This document shows positions 27,230 to 37,271 of a DNA stretch of 60,688 nucleotides, piece by piece. Numbering within the stretch: position 1 is the first letter of the stretch; each line of letters starts with the position of its first letter. Location of the stretch: assembly GCA_013530545.1 (NCBI GenBank), contig SPVA01000074.1:1-60688 (forward strand), written 5' to 3'. The notes under the pieces were generated by a model. That model worked only from the letters and a program-made list of their open reading frames with translations. It searched no databases and was not told the DNA's origin. The position numbers were made by a program, and so were the translations under genes. The DNA comes from Acinetobacter lwoffii (GTDB taxonomy: Bacteria; Pseudomonadota; Gammaproteobacteria; Pseudomonadales; Moraxellaceae).

Positions 27230-27267
27230 GAAAGCTAACACTTGCTTTGAACAGGTCTAGCGTAAAT

Positions 27268-27426
27268 CTAGACCTTGCCGCGCGAAAGAAAACCAACGAT
27301 CGCAAGAATCACCGCAATTACCAACAAGATAATTGCAAAATCCTTAGACAAGCCTGCGACGCCACCGAAACCAAGTAGACTCGCAATTAATGCAATAACA
27401 GCAAAAATAATAGCCCAGCGAAACAT
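27268..27426 (-). CDS. Small membrane protein, DUF1328 (YtjA family)
   Basis: A 52-aa protein: [25 protein letters not shown], then a second hydrophobic helix [18 protein letters not shown] and a short basic end. This two-helix pattern with LLGFGG is the DUF1328/YtjA signature. GGAGAA before 27426 sets the start; the longer open frame has no coding character. Function unknown; members are often stress-induced. Confidence 0.88.
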   Translation of the reverse strand: MFRWAIIFAVIALIASLLGFGGVAGLSKDFAIILLVIAVILAIVGFLSRGKV

Positions 27427-27618
27427 ATATATTCTCCATGTGTTTTTATTTTCAAATTTAGTATAGAAATAAACGATTCCAGCGACTGTTAGTGTTTTGT
27501 TGATGAACTGTCTATGATTTAACAATAGTTTACGTGATAGTAATAAGAATTTGAGGCGGTAGGTCTGCAGGGTTCTGGCTGCTATAATAAGCTGATTTTT
27601 GAATGTGCCGACCTGATC

Positions 27619-28071
27619 ATGAGCGATACTTTACGTCCCGAATTCTGGAAAAACTATTCACTTGCTGAACTGACGCAAGTCGAGTGGGAGGCCTTGTGTG
27701 ATGGTTGCGGATTATGTTGTCTGATTAAGCTGGAAGATGAAGATACTCAGGAAGTCGCATATACCAAAGTGGCCTGCAAATTACTGGATTGTAGCACTGC
27801 GCGTTGTTCCAATTATTCGGATCGTTTGCAATATGTGCCGGACTGTATTCAGCTCACGCCAGAGAAGCTGGAAACGATTCACTGGTTGCCTTCGAGTTGT
27901 GCCTATCGCCGGGTAGAGCAGGGCAAAAGCCTGCCATCCTGGCATTATCTGATCAGCGGTTCACGGGAAAGTGTGATTCAGGCACGTAAGTCGGCAGCAG
28001 GGCGCTGCCTGAGTGAAAGCGACATTCATGAAGATGACATCGAAGACTATATCGTACGTTGGGTGCGTTAA
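27619..28071 (+). CDS. YcgN-family cysteine-cluster protein (UPF0260)
   Basis: A 150-aa protein with [34 protein letters not shown]: the CDGCGLCC cluster and later [17 protein letters not shown] and VPDCIQL cysteines are the YcgN/YkgJ family pattern, probably binding zinc or an iron-sulfur cluster. Function is unknown. Convergent with the GGDEF-EAL gene, with only 19 bp between their stop codons and no clear terminator. Confidence 0.88.
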   Translation: MSDTLRPEFWKNYSLAELTQVEWEALCDGCGLCCLIKLEDEDTQEVAYTKVACKLLDCSTARCSNYSDRLQYVPDCIQLTPEKLETIHWLPSSCAYRRVEQGKSLPSWHYLISGSRESVIQARKSAAGRCLSESDIHEDDIEDYIVRWVR

Positions 28072-28090
28072 ATCGGCCTGCGTGATGCGT

Positions 28091-30188
28091 TTATTGATCT
28101 GCTGGATGGAGTAGGGCCTGGGCCAAAGCACCGGCCATCGGGCGATAGAAATAGAATCCTTGTCCTATCCGACAGTCACAATGGATCAGGGTATCCAGCT
28201 GTTCTGTATTCTCAATTCCTTCGACCAGAACATCCAGTGCAATACTGGAGCCAATCTGAGTAATGGCTTTGACAATAGCCAGGGCAGATGGGTCACTGTT
28301 CATGCGCTCTACAAAGTTTCGGTCAATCTTGATGCAATCGACCGGATAGTCCTGCAAGCGGGTCAGCGAAGAATGTCCGGTGCCGAAATCATCCAGTGAG
28401 ATCTGGATTCCGGCCTGTTTCAGCAGGTTCAGGGCACGGACCACATAATTGGCGCCATGTTCGGACAGGCTCTGTTCGGTAATTTCCAGTTCAACTTTGT
28501 GGGCCGGAATATCGAAATTGGACAGGCGTGCCAACAGTTTTTCGGCATAGTCATCGCGCAGGAATTCAACTGGTGCAGCATTGATTGAAATCGGTAACAG
28601 ATCCAGACCTTGTGCCTGCCAGCGGCTCATATCTGCAAAGACTTTTAGCTGCATGGTCTCACTGATGCGTGAGGCCAGCTCATAGTCCTGAAAGGCACCA
28701 AAAATTTCGGAAGGTAACTGAATGTTCTGATTCTGATCTTGCCAGCGTAATAGCGCTTCAAAACCGATCACTGCACCATCAGAAAGACGGACCTTAGGCT
28801 GGTAATAGGGAATGATCTGATCGGCGAGAATAATCTTGCGTGCCAGAGTCAGCTGCTTGGTCATATTTTCCAATGACCCGCACATTTCCTGATTAAACAT
28901 GCGGATGCCACCACGACCACTATTTTTCAGGTCATTTAAGGCGATATCGGCACACTTCAGCAGATTCGAGGTATTTAAGGCATCACGTGGATAGATGGCA
29001 CAGCCTATACTCATGGCACTGCTGATGCTATTGCCGACATAATTGATGGGCTGATCTAGCTGGGCATAGGCCATTTGCGCCGTTGCCAGCAGCTGTTCTT
29101 CACTTTCCAAATTTTTGACCAGTACGGCAAATTCATCGCCACCCAAACGGGCGATGATGGTATTTGACCCGAAGCAGGTCTGGAAACGTTTGCCCAAGAC
29201 ATGTAACAGATGATCGCCGGCAATATGGCCCAAGGTATCATTGATATGCCGGAAATAATCCAGATCAATCAGCAGTAAACCCGCCATGGTCTGCTGTTGT
29301 TTGGCCTTTAACAGTACCTGTTTAAAGGTTTTATAGAAGGTACTGCGATTATACAGGCCAGTCAGTTCATCACGTTTAACGCGTTTCTGCAATTTTTTGC
29401 TGACTGATATTGCGTGATACACAGAGGATATTTTGGGTAATATTCTGCTGATCCAGAATTGGCGTCAGCAGATGATTCCAATATTGGATCGGTTGATCTT
29501 CGATCTGGACTTTGCTGGAAAAACGGCTGTTTAAGCCTTGGGCCGCCTGTTTTAAAGCACGCTGCCCGGATTTTCGGGCTTCAGGGCTTAAACGATTTAG
29601 CCAGCACAATGAATGATCCTGATCCTGATCTTGTTCTGCGGTCTGATTGGCTTGTGCCAGACAGCCAGAGTTACTATGCCGAATCTCGCCTTCAGGGCTG
29701 ATGATGTTAATGCAGTCTGCACTGGCATCCAGCATGTTTTCTTGGGTTGAAACAATTTGAGAAAGTTGCTGCTGGATCTCAAAATAATCATGCACATCGG
29801 TCAGGGAAACTGCCCATTGCAGCAAATGGTCAACTTCATGATGAAATTTTACCGCTAGGCTACACATGCGATAATGGCTATCATTGCGTTTAATCCGGCA
29901 CTGGGTTTCAAAATTCTGATGCTGATCCAGCGCAGCATGCCACTGCGCTAAAAATAGCTGCAAGTCCTCGGTATGAATAAAACTCTGCCATTGCAGATGG
30001 CCCTGTTCATTCAGGTTCATGCCAAGATAATCAGTCATGGCATCGTTAAAATATTGCAGATGTTGTTTGTTGCTGACCCACAAGGGTTGCGGTAAGGCAT
30101 CGATCAGATTTTTTAACAAAACCGATTCAGACAAGTGAACGTGGGGTGCAATCAGTGATGATGACGTCAGTGGCTTAGACCGACTCAC
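28091..30188 (-). pseudogene. PAS-GGDEF-EAL cyclic-di-GMP protein, split by a +1 frameshift
   Basis: Residues ~1-265 (from 30188) hold two PAS-like sensor domains. The frame then ends at 29376 after SRNISQQKIAETR. The GGDEF-EAL part continues in another frame: DELTGLYNR, RLGGDEFAVL, then FEALLRW, LEITEQ and DDFGTGHSSL. Removing one A from the run of six (plus-strand T at 29393-29398) joins them cleanly as NISQQKLQKRVKRDELTGLYNR. Active-site motifs of both enzyme domains are intact, so c-di-GMP synthesis and breakdown would be possible if full length (~698 aa). The break may be a sequencing error, a real mutation, or slippage at the A run. Start is GTG after CAGGGAG. Confidence 0.85.
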
Positions 30189-30439
30189 AGCTCCCTGTTC
30201 AAATTTATCGGCGAGATAAGTTTCTTTTAATTAGAATAAACAATATGAAAATTACACTGTAATTAATTCACAATTAATCATGTTCAAATTATTCACTTTT
30301 ACAGAGATTAATTCATTCAGAATTAAAAAAATAGAGGATATCTACATAAATTAATTTTTTATGCTTGATGTTTGCATTCTTGGAATCAAAACTGCTGGTG
30401 TTAGAATGAGATCAGAATTTAGTTTGAGCCAATAATAAC

Positions 30440-31705
30440 ATGTCAGATAGTCATATCCCGCTTCCAGAACGCTTACGGCCACGCGACCTTACACAGATTA
30501 TCGGGCAGGAACATTTGCTGGGGGAACATGCACCCTTACGCCAGATGATTGATCAGGGGCATCTGCCTTCGATCATTTTCTGGGGACCACCCGGAGTCGG
30601 AAAAACCACCATTGCCTTACTGCTGGCTCAAGCGGTAGACCGGCCTTTTATCAGTCTGTCTGCCCTGAATACCGGGGTAAAAGAACTGCGTGAAATCATT
30701 GCCGAAGGGGGTGATCTGCTGACTCCGGTGGTGTTTATTGATGAAATTCACCGTTTTAATAAATCCCAGCAGGATGCGTTATTAAATGCAGTCGAGAAAG
30801 GGAAAATTACCTTAATTGGTGCTACCACTGAAAACCCGTCTTTTGAAGTGAATAGTGCCTTATTGTCACGTTGTCAGGTGTATAGCCTGAATGCTTTAAG
30901 TGCTGAATCGATTCAGACCTTGTTGACGCAAGCCTTGCAAAATGACTCTTTCTTACAGGAAAGACATATCCTGATTGAAGAATTTGATGCCCTGATCCAG
31001 TTTGCAGCAGGAGATGCCCGCAAGGCACTGAATTTACTGGATCTGATTGCCAGTACCTTTGAAGCGGATATGGAAAATATCATCACCAATGCGGTGGTGG
31101 TCAAAGTCGCACAGCAGAATATTGCCCGTTATGACAAGTCCGGTGAACAGCATTATGATCTGGTCTCGGCCTTTATTAAATCAATTCGTGGCAGTGATCC
31201 GGATGCAGCCTTGTACTGGATGGCTCGCATGCTCAAAGGCGGCGAAGATCCGGTGTTTATTGCACGGCGTATGCTGATTGCCGCATCTGAAGATATTGGC
31301 AATTCCAATCCGAACGCTTTGTTGCTGGCGGGTGAGTGTTTCCGTTCTGTGCAAGCCGTAGGCATGCCAGAATGTCGGATTATTTTGGGACAATGTGCGG
31401 TTTATCTGGCGACCAGTGCCAAAAGTAACAGTACTTATCTGGCGATTAACAAGGCGATGGAACTTGCAGACAAAACCTCAAATCTGCCTGTACCTTTACA
31501 TTTAAGAAATGCACCGACCAAGCTGATGAAAGAACAGGGCTATGGCGTGGATTATCTGTATCCGCATAACTATCCGGAGCATTTTGTGCTGCAAGAATAT
31601 ATGCCGCCAGAACTGAAAAATACCAAACTGTATGAATCAGCACGTAATAAACGTGAAGTTGAAGGGGAGCGTTTACAGCAACGCCGTTGGCAACAGCAGC
31701 AATAA
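30440..31705 (+). CDS. rarA: Replication-associated recombination protein A (AAA+ ATPase)
   Basis: RarA/MgsA, a clamp-loader-like AAA+ ATPase acting at stalled replication forks. [17 protein letters not shown] near the N-terminus, Walker [11 protein letters not shown] (residues ~49-58), Walker [20 protein letters not shown], sensor [19 protein letters not shown]. The C-terminal tetramerisation part includes [25 protein letters not shown]. 421 aa, normal. Transcribed alone. Confidence 0.95.
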   Translation: MSDSHIPLPERLRPRDLTQIIGQEHLLGEHAPLRQMIDQGHLPSIIFWGPPGVGKTTIALLLAQAVDRPFISLSALNTGVKELREIIAEGGDLLTPVVFIDEIHRFNKSQQDALLNAVEKGKITLIGATTENPSFEVNSALLSRCQVYSLNALSAESIQTLLTQALQNDSFLQERHILIEEFDALIQFAAGDARKALNLLDLIASTFEADMENIITNAVVVKVAQQNIARYDKSGEQHYDLVSAFIKSIRGSDPDAALYWMARMLKGGEDPVFIARRMLIAASEDIGNSNPNALLLAGECFRSVQAVGMPECRIILGQCAVYLATSAKSNSTYLAINKAMELADKTSNLPVPLHLRNAPTKLMKEQGYGVDYLYPHNYPEHFVLQEYMPPELKNTKLYESARNKREVEGERLQQRRWQQQQ

Positions 31706-31735
31706 AGCTGGATATCCTAACTAATTGAACAGAGT

Positions 31736-31768
31736 AAAAAAAAGCCCAATTCAAGGCGAATTGGGCTG
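31736..31768 (-). terminator. Hairpin downstream of rarA
   Basis: AGCCCAATTC / GAATTGGGCT stem with a 5-base loop; a run of eight T follows only on the minus strand. The better U tract faces leftward, so it probably backs up the purC terminator; it may also fold in rarA mRNA. Confidence 0.65.
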
Positions 31769-31950
31769 AAAGTAGGATGTTTTTTGAGGGAGATAACATC
31801 CTAGAGGGTAGAGGAGAAATCTGGTCGGCAAATATGGAGTGAATGCATCAACTCTTGCTTGGTATGAGATGATATTAATGCATGTAGTTTTTGATGTAAA
31901 AACGATCATTTTAATAATAAAAATTTATTTTTCCGATTAAAAGCCGGAAA

Positions 31951-31980
31951 TAAAAAAACCGAGCTAAAAAGCTCGGTTCT
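31951..31980 (-). terminator. Terminator of the dapA-bamC-purC operon
   Basis: ACCGAGCT / AGCTCGGT stem with AAAA loop, followed on the minus strand by seven T. Confidence 0.87.
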
Positions 31981-32002
31981 TTCGAATCTGCGCATTTACA
32001 GA

Positions 32003-32722
32003 TTAGATGTTGTCTAGATTGATACCTAAACGGCCAGCTACTTCTTCATAGGCTTCAACCACGCCGCCTAAACCTTGACGGAAACGGTCTTTATCTAGTT
32101 TTTTCTTGGTGTCTTTGTCCCATAGACGGCAACCGTCTGGAGAGAATTCATCACCCAGTACGATACGGTCGTGGAACACGCCGAATTCAAGTTTGAAATC
32201 GACCAGAATCATGTTACCTGCATCAAACAATGCTTTAAGCACGTCGTTCACTTGGTAAGTCAATTCTTTCATTTTCGCCAATTGTTCAGCAGTTGCCCAA
32301 CCTAAAGCAATGGCTTGTGACTCATTGACCATTGGATCGCCAAGCGCATCATCTTTAAAGAACAATTCAAATGTTGGAGGAGTCAGTTCCTTGCCTTCTT
32401 CCACACCCAGGCGGCGGCATAAAGAACCTGCTGCATAGTTACGAATCACACATTCAACCGGGATCATATCCAGTTTTTTCACCAGCACTTCATTTGGAGT
32501 CAATAGCTTTTCAAAGTGGGTCTCAATTCCCGCTTCTGCCAGTTTTTCCATGATGAAGGCGTTAAAACGGTTGTTCACCTTGCCTTTACGATCTAGTTGC
32601 TCAATTTTTTCGCCATTGAATGCTGAGGCATCATCGCGAAAGACTAAAATCAGATGGTCTGAACTGTCTGTGGTGTAGACAGATTTCGCTTTACCAGTAT
32701 AGAGCAAGGTTTGTTTTAACAT
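32003..32722 (-). CDS. purC: SAICAR synthase (phosphoribosylaminoimidazole-succinocarboxamide synthase)
   Basis: ATP-dependent ligation of aspartate to CAIR in purine synthesis. [39 protein letters not shown] gives the N-terminal nucleotide site; [30 protein letters not shown] and [14 protein letters not shown] are signature segments. 239 aa is typical. Last gene of dapA-bamC-purC, the order seen in E. coli. Confidence 0.97.
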   Translation of the reverse strand: MLKQTLLYTGKAKSVYTTDSSDHLILVFRDDASAFNGEKIEQLDRKGKVNNRFNAFIMEKLAEAGIETHFEKLLTPNEVLVKKLDMIPVECVIRNYAAGSLCRRLGVEEGKELTPPTFELFFKDDALGDPMVNESQAIALGWATAEQLAKMKELTYQVNDVLKALFDAGNMILVDFKLEFGVFHDRIVLGDEFSPDGCRLWDKDTKKKLDKDRFRQGLGGVVEAYEEVAGRLGINLDNI

Positions 32723-32758
32723 GAGGGAACCTTTTACAAAAAAAATGCCTAGAAATGT

Positions 32759-33364
32759 CTAGGCTGGCCAATTTTGGTAAATCTGGTTGAGCAGTTCTGC
32801 AGCTTTTTCACGGTCGGCAAAACTGTTATCGGCATTGAACACAGCGAGGTTATTACTCGAACCGACAGAAGATAATCTTAATACATAGGTCTGCTGGTCG
32901 ACCTTAATCGTGACTTCGTAACGATTTTTGCTCTGCGCAACGATGCTATGATTCAGACTGCTGAGGGTGGCAAGTGTATATTGCCAAATTGTAGCAGAAT
33001 TTCCCTCAATTTTAAGCAGCGGATTAAGATTTCCGTCAGTGACCAACTGTGGTTGACCCACTGTATCGGTTTCGGTTAGATCAGCTGTATTTGAGTTTTC
33101 AGTCTGGGCTTGTGGGCGTGGCAAGGCAAAACGGTTGCCACGCTGGTTTTCAAGCTTCGGTGCATGTTCAATTGCAAGCGGATCAACTGTTGGAGCAGGA
33201 TACAATGGCGTTGCAGGACGAACCATGGCGCCTTCAGGATATTGTAAAGCTTCCAGGGTAGTAGTCTCTTTATAGTCTAAAGTGCCGTTATTAAAGGCCA
33301 TTGAACTACAACCTGCCAAACTGAATACTGAAAGTGTAAGGCTAAGTCCTAAACGTAATTGCAT
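32759..33364 (-). CDS. bamC: Outer-membrane assembly lipoprotein BamC-like (short)
   Basis: Lipoprotein (lipobox LAGC) placed between dapA and purC exactly as bamC in E. coli. After the anchor a disordered N-terminal lasso holds LDYKETTTLEALQYPEGAMVRPATPLYPAPTVD, like the BamC segment that lies on BamD. A single folded domain (residues ~105-200) shows NSATIWQYTLATLSSL and TYVLRLSS. At 201 aa it has room for only one helix-grip domain, against two in the ~344-aa E. coli protein. Confidence 0.8.
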   Translation of the reverse strand: MQLRLGLSLTLSVFSLAGCSSMAFNNGTLDYKETTTLEALQYPEGAMVRPATPLYPAPTVDPLAIEHAPKLENQRGNRFALPRPQAQTENSNTADLTETDTVGQPQLVTDGNLNPLLKIEGNSATIWQYTLATLSSLNHSIVAQSKNRYEVTIKVDQQTYVLRLSSVGSSNNLAVFNADNSFADREKAAELLNQIYQNWPA

Positions 33365-33378
33365 AATCTTGTGCTCTT

Positions 33379-34278
33379 TTATTTAATAACGCCCGCTTCG
33401 ACCAGTGCTTCATGAAGCGGAGCGCGATATTGTTCTGCAAGTGGTGTTAATGGAAGGCGAATACCCGTACCAATTAAGCCCATGTCATGGAGTGCCCATT
33501 TCACAGGAATTGGGTTCGATTCGCAAAATAAAATATTGTGTAAATTTGCAACCTGAGCATTTAACTGTTCAGCTGTGGTTGCATCACCGGCAATGGCGGC
33601 AGCACACACTTCGCTCATAGCTTTCGGAGCCACGTTCGCCGTCACTGAGATATTGCCTTTGGCACCATGACCGATCAGCTGATATGCAGTGGCATCATCA
33701 CCCGAATAAACAGTCATGTCTTTGCCTACAAGACCTTGTAGCAGTTCAGCACCGCGCGGTACATCGCCAGTCGCATCTTTAATACCGATAATTTGTGGAA
33801 TATCCGCCAGGCGAATCACGGTTTCATTGGCCATATCCACACCGGTACGGCCTGGAACATTATAAAGAATCTGTGGCAGGTCAACAGCTTCAGCAATAGC
33901 TTTATAATGCTGATACAAGCCTTCCTGAGTCGGTTTGTTATAATATGGCGTTACCAGTAAAGCGGCATCTGCCCCTAGCTCTTTGGCTTCGCGGGTCAGT
34001 TCGATCGCTTCACGGGTCGAGTTCGCACCTGTGCCGGCAATAATAGGAATACGTTTGTTGGCCACACGAATGATTTCTTTGATCACCTGGGTGTGTTCAC
34101 TCATGCTGAGAGTAGAGGCTTCGCCTGTTGTTCCAACGGCGACAATACTGTTGGTGCCCTCTGCAATGTGCCATTCAACCAGCTTCTCGAGACCCTTCCA
34201 ATCTACGCTGCCATCTTCAAACATAGGGGTGACGATTGCGACTATGGAACCTTGAATGGTCTGTGCTTGCTGAGTCAT
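33379..34278 (-). CDS. dapA: 4-hydroxy-tetrahydrodipicolinate synthase
   Basis: First step of the diaminopimelate/lysine branch, condensing pyruvate and aspartate semialdehyde. TIM barrel of 299 aa: GTTGEASTLS (pyruvate pocket), ADAALLVTPYYNKPTQEGLYQHY with the catalytic Tyr, YNVPGRTGVDM, and the Schiff-base Lys in IIGIKDATGD. First gene of dapA-bamC-purC. Upstream lies a long AT-rich spacer. Confidence 0.97.
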   Translation of the reverse strand: MTQQAQTIQGSIVAIVTPMFEDGSVDWKGLEKLVEWHIAEGTNSIVAVGTTGEASTLSMSEHTQVIKEIIRVANKRIPIIAGTGANSTREAIELTREAKELGADAALLVTPYYNKPTQEGLYQHYKAIAEAVDLPQILYNVPGRTGVDMANETVIRLADIPQIIGIKDATGDVPRGAELLQGLVGKDMTVYSGDDATAYQLIGHGAKGNISVTANVAPKAMSEVCAAAIAGDATTAEQLNAQVANLHNILFCESNPIPVKWALHDMGLIGTGIRLPLTPLAEQYRAPLHEALVEAGVIK

Positions 34279-35002
34279 TTTAAAAAACTATCCTATTTGT
34301 CCATCCGAAAGGAATGAGAAAACATAAATTGGGATGGATTTGTATTTTGATTTATAGCAAATTCAATAGATTTGCATTGAATTGAATATTGCTTATGCAA
34401 ATTATGACTGATCAAACGCATAAGAACAATATGCTTTAGTAAAAGCTACTGAATTCTTTATACAAAGCCTTTTGGAAACAATCAAGTAATAAATAAGATG
34501 ATTTATAAAGCAAAATCCTGAGACCAAAGTTATGTCTTCAGTCTAGATAAAAGAAGATATTGCCCCAAATGAACCCAATAATGATAAGGCTTGTGCAAAA
34601 AGATCAGCTGAAAACTGCCATTTTTATGCCTTTTGATTTTGGATTAATAGTTATATTGGATAAATTGAGATCTCGTACATCTTGATCGCACTCTCGTACC
34701 AATACAAATAAAGCCAAAAACGACTAAGACTAATCTTTTTTAAATATCAATAAATTGAGGATTTTTTTTCTTATCGGTTAATTTTTTAACTTGATGTATA
34801 AGCTTTAAACTCTAAGTCTTGAACTTTATGGTGTTTTGATTAAGTGTTTTTGCGACTTTATCAGTCAGCATCTTCAATTCCTCTACTTCAGCCCCTTTTG
34901 GAATATCCAAGCAAAACGTTCAACTTATTGATAGTTATTTCTGCAATCAGGCTCATAGATGATGGCTGTCTTTTGTAACGCTGATTGAACAAGGATAATC
35001 CA
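34279..35002. other. Long AT-rich intergenic region between dapA and the MFS gene
   Basis: 724 bp between two divergent genes, clearly richer in A and T than its surroundings. It must hold the dapA promoter on the left and the transporter promoter on the right. I see no open reading frame with a ribosome binding site, no tRNA and no clear terminator. It may be the remnant of a lost regulator gene, but no residual coding was recognised. Confidence 0.5.
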
Positions 35003-36208
35003 ATGGAAAAATCAGACAATAAGCATGCTATCGTCACGGTCGCGATCTGTTTTCTGATTGCGGTGATTGAAGGCTTAGATATTCAGGCAGCCGGAATTGC
35101 TGCTGCAGGTATTCGTGAGCATTTTGGTCTCGATAGTTCCCAGTTGGGTGTGTTTTTTAGTGCAGGGATTCTGGGTTTATTACCGGGTGCACTGGTTGGT
35201 GGGCGATTTGCGGACCGCATTGGCCGTAAGAAAGTCTTGATCTGGTCGACAGCAGTATTTGCTGTATTTACCTTATGTACCGTCTGGGTCAATAGCTTTA
35301 ACAGCTTGCTGGCAGTGCGTTTCCTCGCTGGAGCAGGTCTGGGCGGCGCGATGCCAATTCTGATCACACTTGCTTCTGAAGCAGTCTCTCCACAAAATCG
35401 TGGCCGTGCAGTGGGCTTGATGTACTGCGGTATGCCAGTCGGTGCAGCGATTTTATCTTTGGTTGCTGCGACTGAATTTGGTGCCAACTGGAAAAATGTT
35501 TTCTATCTTGGTGGCCTGTTACCGATTTTTGCCATTCCGCTGATGATGCTATTTTTGCCTGAATCGAAGGAATACCTGAAAGCACAGAACAAAACGGCTG
35601 CAGAACTTGCTGTTGCACCGCAGGGTTCATTCAAGGACTTGTTTAATTCGGACAACCTGTTACGTACGCTATGTATCTGGGTAAGCTACTTCTTTACCTT
35701 GATGGTGGTTTACATCATGTTGAGCTGGTTGCCATCATTGTTTATGGAACTCGGCTTCACACGTAAAGATGGCTCAACCGCACAATTCTACTTCATGGTT
35801 ACAGCGACCCTGGGTACGATTATTCTGGGTATGCTGACCGACCGCTGGAAGAAAGCCTATGTGATCCTGTTGATGTACGGGGGCATTCTGGCAGGTCTAC
35901 TGGCGCTGAATGGTGCAAGCTCGCTGAACCAGATGTATATGGCCGCCGCATTGGCCGGTGCCTTCGTGATTGGTTGTCAGGGTGTACTGTATGCCTTCGG
36001 TAGTATCGTTTATCCGACTGAAGTGCGTGGTACTGGTGTTGGTGTCGCGTCTGCAGTTGGCCGTATCGGTGCCATGCTGGGTCCAGTCATTGCTGGTCAG
36101 TTACTGACGGCAGGTTTCGGTGCTGCGGGGGTCATTACTGCTGCGATCCCATGTATCATCATCTCTGCATTATGTATGCTGTTCCTAGTGAATCGCACCA
36201 AAGTGTAA
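35003..36208 (+). CDS. MFS transporter, aromatic acid:H+ symporter type (MhpT/PcaK-like)
   Basis: A 401-aa, twelve-helix major facilitator. After helix 1 (IEGLDIQAAGIAAAGI), the loop 2-3 motif GGRFADRIGRKKVL is diagnostic of MFS. The DIQAAGIA segment in helix 1 and RGTGVGVASAVGRIGAMLGPVIAGQLL near the end match the aromatic-acid symporters. Substrate is likely a benzoate- or phenylpropionate-like acid, not determinable here. AAGGAT places the start at the ATG at 35003 rather than an upstream in-frame TTG. Confidence 0.85.
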   Translation: MEKSDNKHAIVTVAICFLIAVIEGLDIQAAGIAAAGIREHFGLDSSQLGVFFSAGILGLLPGALVGGRFADRIGRKKVLIWSTAVFAVFTLCTVWVNSFNSLLAVRFLAGAGLGGAMPILITLASEAVSPQNRGRAVGLMYCGMPVGAAILSLVAATEFGANWKNVFYLGGLLPIFAIPLMMLFLPESKEYLKAQNKTAAELAVAPQGSFKDLFNSDNLLRTLCIWVSYFFTLMVVYIMLSWLPSLFMELGFTRKDGSTAQFYFMVTATLGTIILGMLTDRWKKAYVILLMYGGILAGLLALNGASSLNQMYMAAALAGAFVIGCQGVLYAFGSIVYPTEVRGTGVGVASAVGRIGAMLGPVIAGQLLTAGFGAAGVITAAIPCIIISALCMLFLVNRTKV

Positions 36209-36221
36209 TGTTCCAAGATTT

Positions 36222-36250
36222 AAAAAAAGCCTGCTTTTGCAGGCTTTTTT
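36222..36250 (+). terminator. Terminator of the MFS transporter gene
   Basis: AAAAAAAGCCTGC / GCAGGCTTTTTT with a TTTT loop. Confidence 0.88.
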
Positions 36251-36515
36251 ATTTTCAGAATTTAAGAATTAAATACACTGTTTTATTATTAGAAAGACTC
36301 ATCACTTTATCTTAAAACTTATTTTTTTGTAGAGATCTAGCTTGATACAAGCGCGGAACCCATCCTTTTTTGTCAAAAATAATGAATCTATTAATCTGCT
36401 CATATGCGCATGCTGAGAATACACAGTCATACCATTTTTAGCAGCAGGGCTAAAAATCCTCGAGTATTTTGCGCTATGCTTGGGCATAAATCGAAATTTC
36501 AATGGATGAAAACAG

Positions 36516-37145
36516 ATGCAGAATAATGTCGCTTTACTGGTCGTAGACGTACAAAGAGGATTTACTCCCGGAGGCAATCTGGCTGTAGCCAATGCTGACC
36601 AGATTATTCCAAATATCAATTTATTGGGACAGCATTTTAAGCATATTATCCTGACTCAGGACTGGCATCCGGATAACCATATTTCTTTTGCAGACAACCA
36701 TCCCGGCAAAGCAGCCTATGACAGTATTCAGCTGGATTATGGCAGCCAGGTTTTATGGCCAAAGCATTGTGTGCAAGGGACACTCGATGCCGAACTGCAT
36801 CCGGATTTAAATTTACCACAAGCACAACTCATCATTCGCAAGGGTTTTCATTCCCAGATCGACAGTTATTCGGCTTTTATGGAAGCTGACCAGAAAACCA
36901 CGACGGGTCTTGCTGGCTATCTGCGTGAACGCGGGATTGATACGGTATTCGTGGTCGGGATTGCCACGGACTTTTGTGTGGCCTGGACCGCAATCGATGC
37001 CTGCAAACTGGGCTTTAAAACCTATGTGATTGCCGATGCCACCAAGGGCATTGACCTGAATGGTTCCTTGCAACATGCCTGGCAGGATATGCTGTCGCAT
37101 GGCGTAAAACGTATCTATGTGAAAGATATCGTTCAAGCCGCTTAA
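36516..37145 (+). CDS. pncA: Nicotinamidase
   Basis: Hydrolyses nicotinamide to nicotinate for NAD salvage. Isochorismatase-like fold: catalytic Asp in LLVVDVQRGFTPGGNLAV (residues ~7-24), metal-binding DWHPDNHISFA, Lys in RKGFHSQIDSYSAF, and nucleophile Cys in VVGIATDFCVAWTAIDA. 209 aa fits PncA. pncB, the next enzyme in the route, is at 49.2 kb. Confidence 0.95.
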   Translation: MQNNVALLVVDVQRGFTPGGNLAVANADQIIPNINLLGQHFKHIILTQDWHPDNHISFADNHPGKAAYDSIQLDYGSQVLWPKHCVQGTLDAELHPDLNLPQAQLIIRKGFHSQIDSYSAFMEADQKTTTGLAGYLRERGIDTVFVVGIATDFCVAWTAIDACKLGFKTYVIADATKGIDLNGSLQHAWQDMLSHGVKRIYVKDIVQAA

Positions 37146-37271
37146 AGCTGGATAGGGATAGAATTTAAATATTCCTTTGATTTTATTTATATTTAAATAT
37201 AAAAATTCAGGCATCAACGGATGCCTGTTTTATCTTACTTTTTCTCCCTTAATGTCACCTGGATGAAACCC

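Noticed and set aside
31446..31799. 117-codon minus-strand frame over the end of rarA
   Set aside because: Mostly antisense to rarA, and includes a terminator hairpin.
36302..36619. 105-codon minus-strand frame before pncA
   Set aside because: Overlaps the pncA start; AT-rich and without a ribosome binding site or homology.
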